Assembly (NCBI GenBank): GCA_947379865.1
Contig: CANCOY010000171.1
Coordinates: forward strand, 1 to 5,213
Reading direction: 5' to 3'
Length of the DNA: 5,213 nt
DNA from: Acetobacteraceae bacterium
GTDB taxonomy: Bacteria; Pseudomonadota; Alphaproteobacteria; Zavarziniales; Zavarziniaceae
Part shown: in pieces, positions 1 to 5,213 of the stretch
Layout: the number at the start of each line of letters is the position of its first letter
How positions within the stretch are numbered: position 1 is the stretch's first letter
Notes under the pieces: model-generated
What the model was told of the DNA's origin: nothing
Database searches by the model: none
Seen by the model: only the letters and a program-made list of their open reading frames with translations
Position numbers and translations under genes: made by a program

Positions 1-920
1 ATGGCGGCGCGGTTCCATTCCAGCACATAGGGCATGACCACGGCATTGGTGAGGCCGTGGTGGGTGTGGAACAGGGCCGAGCACGGATGGCTGAGGGAAT
101 GCATCGCCCCCAGACCCTTCTGGAAGGCGGTGGCGCCCATGCTGGAGGCGACCATCATGTGGCTGCGGGCGGTAATGTTGCCGGGTTCGGCCACGGCCAC
201 GGGCAGCCAGTCCTTGATCAGGCGCATGCCCTCCAGCGCAATGCCCTCTGCCATGGGATGGTAGAAGGGGGAGCAAAAGGCCTCGAGATTGTGGCTGAGT
301 GCATCCATGCCCACGGCGGCGGTCACATGGGCGGGCAGGCCAAGGGTAAGGGCCGGGTCCGCAATCACGATGGCGGGCAGCATGCGGGGGTGGAAGATGA
401 TCTTCTTCAGATTGTCGCGATCGTCCAGGATCACGCTGGCGCGGCCAACTTCGGACCCAGTGCCAGAGGTCGTGGGCACGGCCACCACGGGGGCAACGCC
501 CGCCGGATCAACGCGTGTCCACCAGTCCTCGCGGTCCTCGAAGTCCCACAGGGGGCGGGTCTGGCCAGCCATCAGGGCAATGGCCTTGGCGGTGTCCAGC
601 GCACTGCCGCCGCCAAAGGCGATGACGCCGTCATGGCCACCCGCCTTGTAGACGGCAAGGCCATCATCAACATTGCGCCCCACGGGATTTGCCTGCAGGT
701 CGCTGAACAGGGCCACGCCCAGGCCCGCCGCCTTCACCGAGGCAAGGGCTTCGGCCACCATGGGCAGGCCAGCCAGGCCCGGGTCGGTGACCAGCAGCGG
801 GCGATGGATGCCCAGTTCCGTACAGGCATCGGCCAGTTCGGAAATGCGGCCCGCACCAAAGCGGATCTTTGTCGGGTAGTTCCAGTTGCCGCGCAAATTG
901 GGAGAGGGGCTTGAGGCCAT
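1..920 (-). CDS. Iron-containing (group III) alcohol dehydrogenase, C-terminus cut by window edge
   Basis: Cytoplasmic, NAD(P)-dependent, metal-requiring oxidoreductase that interconverts an alcohol and an aldehyde or ketone. 306 codons are visible; the family usually has about 380-390, so roughly 75-80 residues lie beyond the left edge. Seen in the translation: the dinucleotide-binding loop FGGGSALDTAKA (residues 102-113), the family signature PTTSGTGSEV (149-158), and the four metal ligands at D206, H210 (GMDALSH), H274 and H288 (HTHHG). The 14-residue spacing of the last two histidines matches FucO-type enzymes. All key residues in the visible part are intact. The ATG at 920 is the only reasonable start, because one codon upstream in the same frame is the stop of the aldehyde dehydrogenase. 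No good Shine-Dalgarno precedes it, so translation is probably coupled to that gene. The substrate is unknown; an association with amine or alcohol catabolism is possible but not shown. Confidence 0.95.
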   Translation of the reverse strand, partial: MASSPSPNLRGNWNYPTKIRFGAGRISELADACTELGIHRPLLVTDPGLAGLPMVAEALASVKAAGLGVALFSDLQANPVGRNVDDGLAVYKAGGHDGVIAFGGGSALDTAKAIALMAGQTRPLWDFEDREDWWTRVDPAGVAPVVAVPTTSGTGSEVGRASVILDDRDNLKKIIFHPRMLPAIVIADPALTLGLPAHVTAAVGMDALSHNLEAFCSPFYHPMAEGIALEGMRLIKDWLPVAVAEPGNITARSHMMVASSMGATAFQKGLGAMHSLSHPCSALFHTHHGLTNAVVMPYVLEWNRAA

Positions 921-923
921 GAT

Positions 924-2315
924 TCAGGTCCGCGTGCGAAGGTGGAAGGACTTGGGACGGGTGAGGTGCTCAAAACCGACGCTGCTAAGGGTGCAGCCGC
1001 GCCCGGAATCCTTCACGCCCACCCAGGCGAGTGCCGGATCCAGATAGTCGCAGCGGTTCATGAACCAGGTGCCGGTGGCCACCTCGTTGCCGATCTTCAC
1101 CGCCGCATCCTCGTCCGCCGTCCAGATGGAGGCGGTGAGGCCAAAGGCGCTGTCGTTCATCAGGCGGACCGCATCGGCGTCGGACGAGACCTTCATGATG
1201 CCGATGACGGGGCCAAAGCTTTCTTCCACCATCACGTCCATATCGTGGGTGACGTTCACCAGCACCTGGGGTTCCAGATAGGGGGTGCCGGCGCGGGCGG
1301 CGGAGAAGCTGTTGGGATCGATCAGGGCTTTTGCGCCCTTGGCCAGGGCGCTGGCAATCTGGGCGCGGACCACATCGGCGGCACTGGTGCGTACCATGGG
1401 GCCAAGGTTGGTGGCAGGGTCCGTAGGGTCGCCCAGGCGGTACTGGCGGGTGAGGGCGGCAAAGCCCTCAACGAAGCGGTCATAGACGGCCTCGTGCACA
1501 TAAATCCGCTCCTTGCCGCAACAGGATTGGCCGGAATTGAAGAAGGCGCCATCCACCAGATTTTCGATGGCGAAGTCGAGGTCGGCATCGGGGCGCACAT
1601 AAGCGGGATCCTTGCCGCCCAGTTCCAGTCCGGCGCCGATGAAGCGCCCGGCGGCGGCCGCCTGAATGGCATGGCCGCCCGAGACCGAGCCGGTAAAGGC
1701 CACATAGTCCACATATTCCGAACGGATCGCCGCCTCGGTGGTGGCGTGGTCCATGTGCAGGGCCTGGAAGAGGTTGTCCGGCAGGCCGGCGGCTGCAAAG
1801 GCCTGGGCAAAGCGTTCGGCGGCCAGGGGCGTCTGGCCCGAATGCTTCAGGATCACGGCATTGCCAGCCAGCAAAGCGGGGACCACGGAATTGACGGCAA
1901 TCAGCAGCGGGAAATTCCACGCCGCCACGGCCAGCACCACGCCCAGCGGCTCGCGGCGGATGAAGCGGCGGAAACCTTCCTTGGGGCCGACGTCGATATC
2001 GGCGAGCGCGCCTGCCGCGATGCTGATCATGTAGCGGGCGCGTTCCTCAAAGCCGCGCAATTCGCCCGGGCTCTGGGAGATGGGGCGGCCCATCTGCCAG
2101 GTGATCTCCTCGGCAATGGCGTCCTTGTGGACAAGGAAGGCATCGACAAAGCGGTTCATCAGGACGATGCGCTCTGCCACCGGCACATGGCGCCAGCTTT
2201 CCTGGCCGGCGCGGGCGCGCTCCAGACCGGCCAGAACCTCGGCCCGGGTGGCAAGGGGGCGTTCGACATAGAGGCGGCTGTCGACAGGGCTGATAACGCG
2301 CAGGATCTCGCTCAC
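924..2315 (-). CDS. NAD(P)-dependent aldehyde dehydrogenase (non-acylating), complete, GTG start
   Basis: Cytoplasmic ALDH-superfamily enzyme oxidising an aldehyde to the carboxylic acid. At 463 residues it has the length of the compact succinate-semialdehyde dehydrogenase type (Sad/YneI class), which is the subgroup it most resembles by eye. Seen: oxyanion Asn134 in AAWNFPLL, cofactor-binding Lys157 in ILKHSGQTP, FTGS at 207-210, general base Glu231 in LELGGKDP, nucleophile Cys265 in GQSCCGKER, and cofactor-ribose Glu365 in EESFGPV. A general-base Glu argues against a CoA-acylating enzyme. LKH replaces the commoner LKP, as also in the Sad type. The start is GTG at 2315, supported by GAGGTG seven bases upstream, by an N-terminus (ISPVDSRLYVERP) typical of the family, and by the absence of an in-frame start further up. 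It is first of a two-gene operon with the iron alcohol dehydrogenase three bases downstream. The substrate is not identifiable from sequence. Confidence 0.96.
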   Translation of the reverse strand: MSEILRVISPVDSRLYVERPLATRAEVLAGLERARAGQESWRHVPVAERIVLMNRFVDAFLVHKDAIAEEITWQMGRPISQSPGELRGFEERARYMISIAAGALADIDVGPKEGFRRFIRREPLGVVLAVAAWNFPLLIAVNSVVPALLAGNAVILKHSGQTPLAAERFAQAFAAAGLPDNLFQALHMDHATTEAAIRSEYVDYVAFTGSVSGGHAIQAAAAGRFIGAGLELGGKDPAYVRPDADLDFAIENLVDGAFFNSGQSCCGKERIYVHEAVYDRFVEGFAALTRQYRLGDPTDPATNLGPMVRTSAADVVRAQIASALAKGAKALIDPNSFSAARAGTPYLEPQVLVNVTHDMDVMVEESFGPVIGIMKVSSDADAVRLMNDSAFGLTASIWTADEDAAVKIGNEVATGTWFMNRCDYLDPALAWVGVKDSGRGCTLSSVGFEHLTRPKSFHLRTRT

Positions 2316-2322
2316 GTTCGGG

Positions 2323-2328
2323 CACCTC
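2323..2328 (-). promoter_or_regulatory. Ribosome-binding site of the aldehyde dehydrogenase
   Basis: On the minus strand the sequence reads GAGGTG, followed by a seven-base spacer and the GTG start at 2315. It is a near-ideal Shine-Dalgarno match and decides the non-ATG start. Confidence 0.75.
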
Positions 2329-2458
2329 GATCTGGCGGCGTCTGGCGCCGGTTGCTGTCACGGCCGACCACGGGCCGACAGGCTCACCATTCGGTGGAAC
2401 CCGTCCAAAAGACAACACGCTTTTGCCACCGAGGCGAGCGCCTATGCAAATTGTTTTG

Positions 2459-2498
2459 CTGCATGGCAGCCCTGCCCAAACGCAAGGCTGCCATGCAG
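2459..2498 (-). terminator. Hairpin downstream of the S8 protease gene; possible terminator without a U-tract
   Basis: A perfect 13-bp inverted repeat has arms at 2459-2471 (CTGCATGGCAGCC) and 2486-2498, with a 14-base loop. It lies 12 bases past the protease TAA at 2511-2513, where a transcript end would be expected. In the direction of transcription it is followed by CAAAACAATTTGC, which is not U-rich, so it is not a classic intrinsic terminator. It may work with Rho, or act as a 3'-end stabilising structure. A competing 7-bp pairing (2469-2475 with 2495-2501) overlaps it. Confidence 0.5.
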
Positions 2499-2510
2499 GG
2501 CAAGGTGGCC

Positions 2511-4835
2511 TTATCTGAACACGGCCGAGACGGTCTTGTTGCCGTCCATGACGACGGCACAATTGGGCTTGGTGCCAGAGCAGGCCCCCGCCCAGCGGAC
2601 GAATCTCTTGCCCGGAATGGGCGTGGCGTTCAGGCTTACCCGCTGACCCTTGGAAAATGACGAGACACCCAGCGCGCAACTGCTGGGGCAGATCACGCCG
2701 GCCGGCGTGCTGGTGATCTTGCCAAATCGCGACGTATTTTTTGAGACGGTCAGGGTGTAGGTGGAAACGCCGCCGCCGCCGGTGAATTGGATGTTGTCGA
2801 CAAAGCCGGAATCATAGCCATCGCTGACGCTGTAGTCCTTGGCGTACTTCCAGGTCAGGACATGGTCGCCGCTGCCGATGGCCCAGATCTGCAGGGCGAA
2901 GGGCACAGTGCCGCTGATGGCGCCCGCCTGAAGCACGCCGTCAATGTAGAAATTGAGGTAGTCGTAATAAAGCTCGGAGGAGACCGACCAATAAAAGCTG
3001 AGTGTGCCCGGGCCGGTCACGGTTGTCTGGAATGTTGAGGTCTGGTCGTCATCGATGTTGCCGCTGCGGGCCGTGCCCGTCGTGTCGCCACTGCGCAGCA
3101 CGGCGACCTGGCCAAACCAGGCGGCATTGTCGCCCGCCAGAGGCGTTGTGTAAGTCCAGTTGTTGTCGAGTGCGCTGGTGAGGGGAACACGCGCGGAATT
3201 GAATGTGGCCGTTGCCGTAACCGGATTGCCGGCACTGGCTGGCACGGTGATCGTGCAGGTGGTGGCGGACCCGCAGGAGGCAGCACTGCCACCCCAGACC
3301 GTGAGGTAGGACGCATCATCGGCGGTGGCAACCAGCCTGAGGGTGGCCCCACCCATGAACGTGCCGCTGCAGACCGAGTTGCTGCACAAGAGGCCCGACG
3401 GGCTGGAGGACACCACGCCACCGCCTGCGCCGAGGGTGGATATGGTAACTGTATTAGTTACCTGATTTCCGAGATTGAGAATGGCCTGTGGCACATTCAG
3501 GAAGGGCGCCGAATTGGTCCCGCCGGGGCGCGTATCGCTGACCATGGTCATGTTGGTGGTCAGCGCCGCAACAATCTGGTTGGCACTGGCCGTGGGTGCT
3601 GCCTGGCGCAGCAGCGCGACGGCGCCGGCCACATGGGGGGCCGCCATGGACGTGCCGCAATAGCTGTCATAGCTGTTGCCGGGGATCGACGAGACAATGC
3701 AATTGCCGAAATCGCCGCCCGGCGCGAACAGGGTGGTGACCGGACTGATGTTCGAGAAACTGGAGACGACGCCCGACTTGCCGGTGGAGGCGACCGAAAC
3801 CGCGCTCGAGATGCAGCCGGGGGAAGACATGGACGAGGTGCCATAGCTGTTGCCGGCGGCAATGACCGTCAGCACACCCTCGGCGCGCAGAATGTCGATG
3901 ATGGCCTTTTCCGGCTCGCTGTCGCAGTAGCCGGAAAAGCTGCCGCCACCCAGGCTCATGTTGATGGAGTCGATCTTGTAGGGATTGCCGTTGGTCGAGA
4001 CGAGGTTTTCGACGAACTCAAGGGCAAGGATGATGTCACTGGTGGTGGCCCCGCCGCCCGAACCAAAGATGTCGACGGCAACCAGATTGGCCCGGCTGGC
4101 AACGCCCCGGTTCACTGGCGAGCCAGACCCATAATGTCCAGCGGCAATGCCGGCCACGTGGGTTCCGTGGTCACCACCCGCCTGGGGGGCAGCGGCGCCG
4201 GTGCCGGTCTGGCTATAGCTGCCGTCGGGGCAGGTGGCAAAGGTCAGAAAACAGGCCTCTGCCACAACACGTGATGCGCCAATAAAGGGGTGGTTGGCCT
4301 GCACGCCGGTATCGATGATGGCGACCGTCCGGCCATAGCCACTCGGCTCCGCATCGGCCGCAGCAGTGCTGGCCGAGGGAATGCCGATCAGGGGCAGGCT
4401 GGCATTCAGCGACGTCTTTTTCAGGGTGTCGGGTTCAATTTTCAGCACCCGGGGATCGCCCTTCAGCATCTCCAGTTCGGCGTTGCTGACCTCGGCGGCG
4501 ATGGCGGCAAGGGAATTGAAGGTCTTGACCGGCTTGCCCTTGCGGCTTTTTCCAGACGGGAAATAGGCGTTCAGAACGGGGCTGGTTTTTCCACGCAGCT
4601 CTTCCAGGCCGGAGCGGCGCGTTTCCTTGCGTGCAATCCTGGCCTTGGCCGCATTGCCCTCAAGGCTGTTGGCCATGTGGATGATGACCTTGGCCGAACC
4701 ATCCTTGGCGATGGAATTGTAGACAGCCTCAGGGGCAACAATTTTTGACGGGATGGACTGCGCCGCCGCGGCCCCCGGGAGCCCAAACATGGACAACATG
4801 GCAATCAGCAGGCGGAGTGTGCGGGAGTTTTTCAT
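2511..4835 (-). CDS. Secreted subtilisin-like (S8) serine protease with C-terminal repeat and jelly-roll-like domains
   Basis: Exported endopeptidase, 774 residues from ATG 4835. Seen: a Sec signal peptide (basic KNSRTLR, hydrophobic LLIAMLSMF, likely cleavage after A25 in AAAA-QS); a probable inhibitor-I9-like propeptide to about residue 145; then the S8 domain with catalytic D175 (VAIIDTGV), H223 (DHGTHVAG), oxyanion N329 (AAGN) and S396 (GTSMAAPHVAG), all intact. After it come two related cysteine-paired repeats (about 460-546 and 692-774). These bracket a domain of about 135 residues (549-685) with WFGQ, GTLSFYWSVSSE and GFVDNIQF, resembling jelly-roll or MAM-like adhesion/carbohydrate-binding modules. 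There is no membrane anchor and no autotransporter barrel, so after Sec export a further outer-membrane route such as type II secretion is inferred. An in-frame ATG at 4868 adds 11 residues before the signal peptide. I prefer 4835 because it gives a normal signal peptide; its Shine-Dalgarno (AGG, seven bases up) is weak. It is a monocistronic-looking unit, and the substrate is unknown. Confidence 0.95.
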   Translation of the reverse strand: MKNSRTLRLLIAMLSMFGLPGAAAAQSIPSKIVAPEAVYNSIAKDGSAKVIIHMANSLEGNAAKARIARKETRRSGLEELRGKTSPVLNAYFPSGKSRKGKPVKTFNSLAAIAAEVSNAELEMLKGDPRVLKIEPDTLKKTSLNASLPLIGIPSASTAAADAEPSGYGRTVAIIDTGVQANHPFIGASRVVAEACFLTFATCPDGSYSQTGTGAAAPQAGGDHGTHVAGIAAGHYGSGSPVNRGVASRANLVAVDIFGSGGGATTSDIILALEFVENLVSTNGNPYKIDSINMSLGGGSFSGYCDSEPEKAIIDILRAEGVLTVIAAGNSYGTSSMSSPGCISSAVSVASTGKSGVVSSFSNISPVTTLFAPGGDFGNCIVSSIPGNSYDSYCGTSMAAPHVAGAVALLRQAAPTASANQIVAALTTNMTMVSDTRPGGTNSAPFLNVPQAILNLGNQVTNTVTISTLGAGGGVVSSSPSGLLCSNSVCSGTFMGGATLRLVATADDASYLTVWGGSAASCGSATTCTITVPASAGNPVTATATFNSARVPLTSALDNNWTYTTPLAGDNAAWFGQVAVLRSGDTTGTARSGNIDDDQTSTFQTTVTGPGTLSFYWSVSSELYYDYLNFYIDGVLQAGAISGTVPFALQIWAIGSGDHVLTWKYAKDYSVSDGYDSGFVDNIQFTGGGGVSTYTLTVSKNTSRFGKITSTPAGVICPSSCALGVSSFSKGQRVSLNATPIPGKRFVRWAGACSGTKPNCAVVMDGNKTVSAVFR

Positions 4836-4882
4836 CTCTGGGCCTGCCTGTCTCGGACTAGGAATCATCTAAGCAGTGTCAC

Positions 4883-4898
4883 AGCAATTATCAGGCCA
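4883..4898 (-). promoter_or_regulatory. Sigma-54-like promoter motif upstream of the S8 protease
   Basis: On the minus strand the sequence reads TGGCCTGATAATTGCT. Against the sigma-54 consensus TGGCACGNNNNTTGCW it matches every constrained position except AC at 5-6, and the -24 GG and -12 GC have the required spacing. The implied transcript start, near 4872, would leave a leader of about 37 bases before ATG 4835 but almost none before ATG 4868. The same stretch holds GATAAT (4887-4892), which could instead serve as a sigma-70 -10 box below an A/T-rich tract at 4901-4914, although I see no good -35. No activator site is evident. Confidence 0.4.
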
Positions 4899-4976
4899 CT
4901 GAAAAAATAAAATTGGTCCAATCGCGACCGATTTAGACGGGGAGGCACCCGGCATTTGAATTCAGGCTCAAGACAA

Positions 4977-5005
4977 ACAGCCCTGCCTCAGGGAGGCAGG
5001 GCTGT
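4977..5005 (-). terminator. Intrinsic-terminator-like hairpin upstream of the protease, oriented leftward
   Basis: A perfect 13-bp GC-rich stem has arms at 4977-4989 and 4993-5005 and a three-base loop (AGG at 4990-4992). Read on the minus strand it is followed by TTTGTCTTGAG, a fair U-rich tail. Read on the plus strand it is followed by CGATAGCGGG, which is not U-rich. It would therefore stop leftward transcription entering the protease promoter from the right. No gene that it would naturally end is visible; one may have been separated from it by the insertion sequence. Confidence 0.6.
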
Positions 5006-5116
5006 CGATAGCGGGCTCTATGGGCCAGTTGGCCCAGATGTCAGCCCTCAGTGTCGGTTCGGAAAGAACTTGAGTCGCGAGAATCAGTTGTGATGAGCTT
5101 GATAGCACCGATTCGC

Positions 5117-5122
5117 GAGGTG
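5117..5122 (+). promoter_or_regulatory. Ribosome-binding site of the IS5-family transposase, partly inside a stem
   Basis: GAGGTG stands four bases before the ATG at 5127 (AGG to ATG is six bases). Its first two bases belong to the 3' arm of an imperfect stem (TCGCGA-GA-ATC at 5075-5085 with GATTCGCGA at 5110-5118), which could hinder ribosome access. Confidence 0.55.
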
Positions 5123-5126
5123 CTGC

Positions 5127-5213
5127 ATGTGGACCGCCGAGAACCGTTCCCGCTATGAGCGGCGTGGGCTGCGTTACCCAACTGATCTGACCGACGAAGA
5201 GTGGGCTTTGGTG
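5127..5213 (+). CDS. IS5-family transposase, N-terminal 29 residues only (cut by window edge)
   Basis: The frame opens with MWTAENRSRYERRGLRYP and continues TDLTDEEWALV to the last base. The pattern MWT..NR.RY.R..LRYP.DLTD.EWALV is the characteristic N-terminus of IS5-family transposases carrying the DUF4096 (PF13340) domain, common in Alphaproteobacteria. The DDE catalytic residues would lie downstream, outside the window. It is therefore unknown whether the gene is one frame, a frameshifted orfA/orfB pair, or broken. The ATG is supported by the upstream GAGGTG. It is transcribed away from the protease gene. Confidence 0.9.
   Translation, partial: MWTAENRSRYERRGLRYPTDLTDEEWALV

Larger units (their letters stand above)
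5006..5213 (+). mobile_element. Left part of an IS5-family insertion sequence; exact left end unresolved
   Basis: The presence of an element is inferred from the transposase N-terminus at 5127. The left end must lie between the hairpin ending at 5005 and the gene, but I do not recognise the terminal inverted repeat. The other end is outside the window, so neither the repeat nor a target duplication can be paired. The stretch 5006-5126 holds a short palindrome, TGGGCCA-GT-TGGCCCA (5021-5036), a bulged stem around the ribosome-binding site, and no other recognisable gene. The start coordinate given is the outer limit, not a measured boundary. Confidence 0.5.

Noticed and set aside
57..914. Plus-strand open frame of 285 codons antisense to the alcohol dehydrogenase
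   Set aside because: It mirrors the minus-strand gene, has His/Gly-rich composition and no domain, while the opposite frame shows the intact metal ligands.
924..2315. The idea that the dehydrogenase pair is a split AdhE
   Set aside because: The aldehyde dehydrogenase keeps Glu231 in LELGGK, the general base of hydrolytic ALDHs that CoA-acylating enzymes lack. It is a separate enzyme next to an iron alcohol dehydrogenase.
2316..2458. Sigma-70 promoter or operator for the dehydrogenase operon
   Set aside because: TTGGAC (2403-2408) and TTGCAT on the minus strand have no acceptable -10 at 16-18 bases. The small inverted repeats at 2432-2443 and 2446-2459 are too short to assign to a regulator.
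942..2660. Plus-strand open frame of 572 codons antisense to the aldehyde dehydrogenase
   Set aside because: The product is low-complexity, rich in Gly, His, Ala and Arg, with no recognisable domain. It is the usual shadow of a GC-rich gene; the minus-strand frame has every ALDH catalytic motif.
2047..2679. Minus-strand frame of 210 codons spanning the intergenic gap and the ends of both genes
   Set aside because: It overlaps two well-supported genes in another frame, and its product is Arg/Pro-rich without a recognisable domain.
3633..4748. Two plus-strand open frames antisense to the protease catalytic domain
   Set aside because: They have biased composition and no motifs, and the minus strand encodes the complete S8 triad here.
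4866..4868. ATG at 4868 as the protease start
   Set aside because: It has no Shine-Dalgarno, puts 11 residues including two prolines and an acidic Glu before the signal peptide, and would sit only about four bases from the transcript start implied by the sigma-54 motif. It remains possible.
1..5213. CRISPR array, tRNA, rRNA or phage genes
   Set aside because: I saw no regularly spaced repeats, no tRNA-like cloverleaf or rRNA stretches, and no phage proteins on either strand.

Overview
The window looks like a GC-rich proteobacterial chromosome, most likely alphaproteobacterial. I base that on codon choice (GGC, GCC and CTG dominate), the long antisense shadow frames that go with high GC, and an IS5-family transposase N-terminus of a type common in Alphaproteobacteria. 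I cannot name a genus from the sequence alone.

Layout from left to right: (1) 1-920, minus strand, most of an iron-containing (group III) alcohol dehydrogenase whose C-terminus runs off the left edge. (2) 924-2315, minus strand, a complete non-acylating NAD(P)-dependent aldehyde dehydrogenase with a GTG start. (3) 2316-2510, intergenic, with a strong inverted repeat just after the protease gene and a clear ribosome-binding site for the aldehyde dehydrogenase. (4) 2511-4835 (possible longer start at 4868), minus strand, a secreted multidomain subtilisin-like (S8) serine protease. (5) 4836-5126, non-coding on present evidence: a sigma-54-like promoter motif, a terminator-type hairpin, and the leader of an insertion sequence. 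(6) 5127-5213, plus strand, the first 29 codons of an IS5-family transposase, cut by the right edge.

The two dehydrogenases form a tight minus-strand operon: only three bases separate the aldehyde dehydrogenase stop from the alcohol dehydrogenase start. They probably interconvert an alcohol, its aldehyde and the acid. The substrate cannot be read from this window. The protease is a separate transcription unit pointing the same way, and nothing links it functionally to the dehydrogenases. The insertion sequence is a recent-type accessory element facing away from the protease promoter.

I looked for a novel system and found none that is convincing. The items most worth a second look are the in-frame aldehyde/alcohol dehydrogenase junction, the sigma-54-like motif before the protease, and the unresolved insertion-sequence boundary with its leader hairpin.
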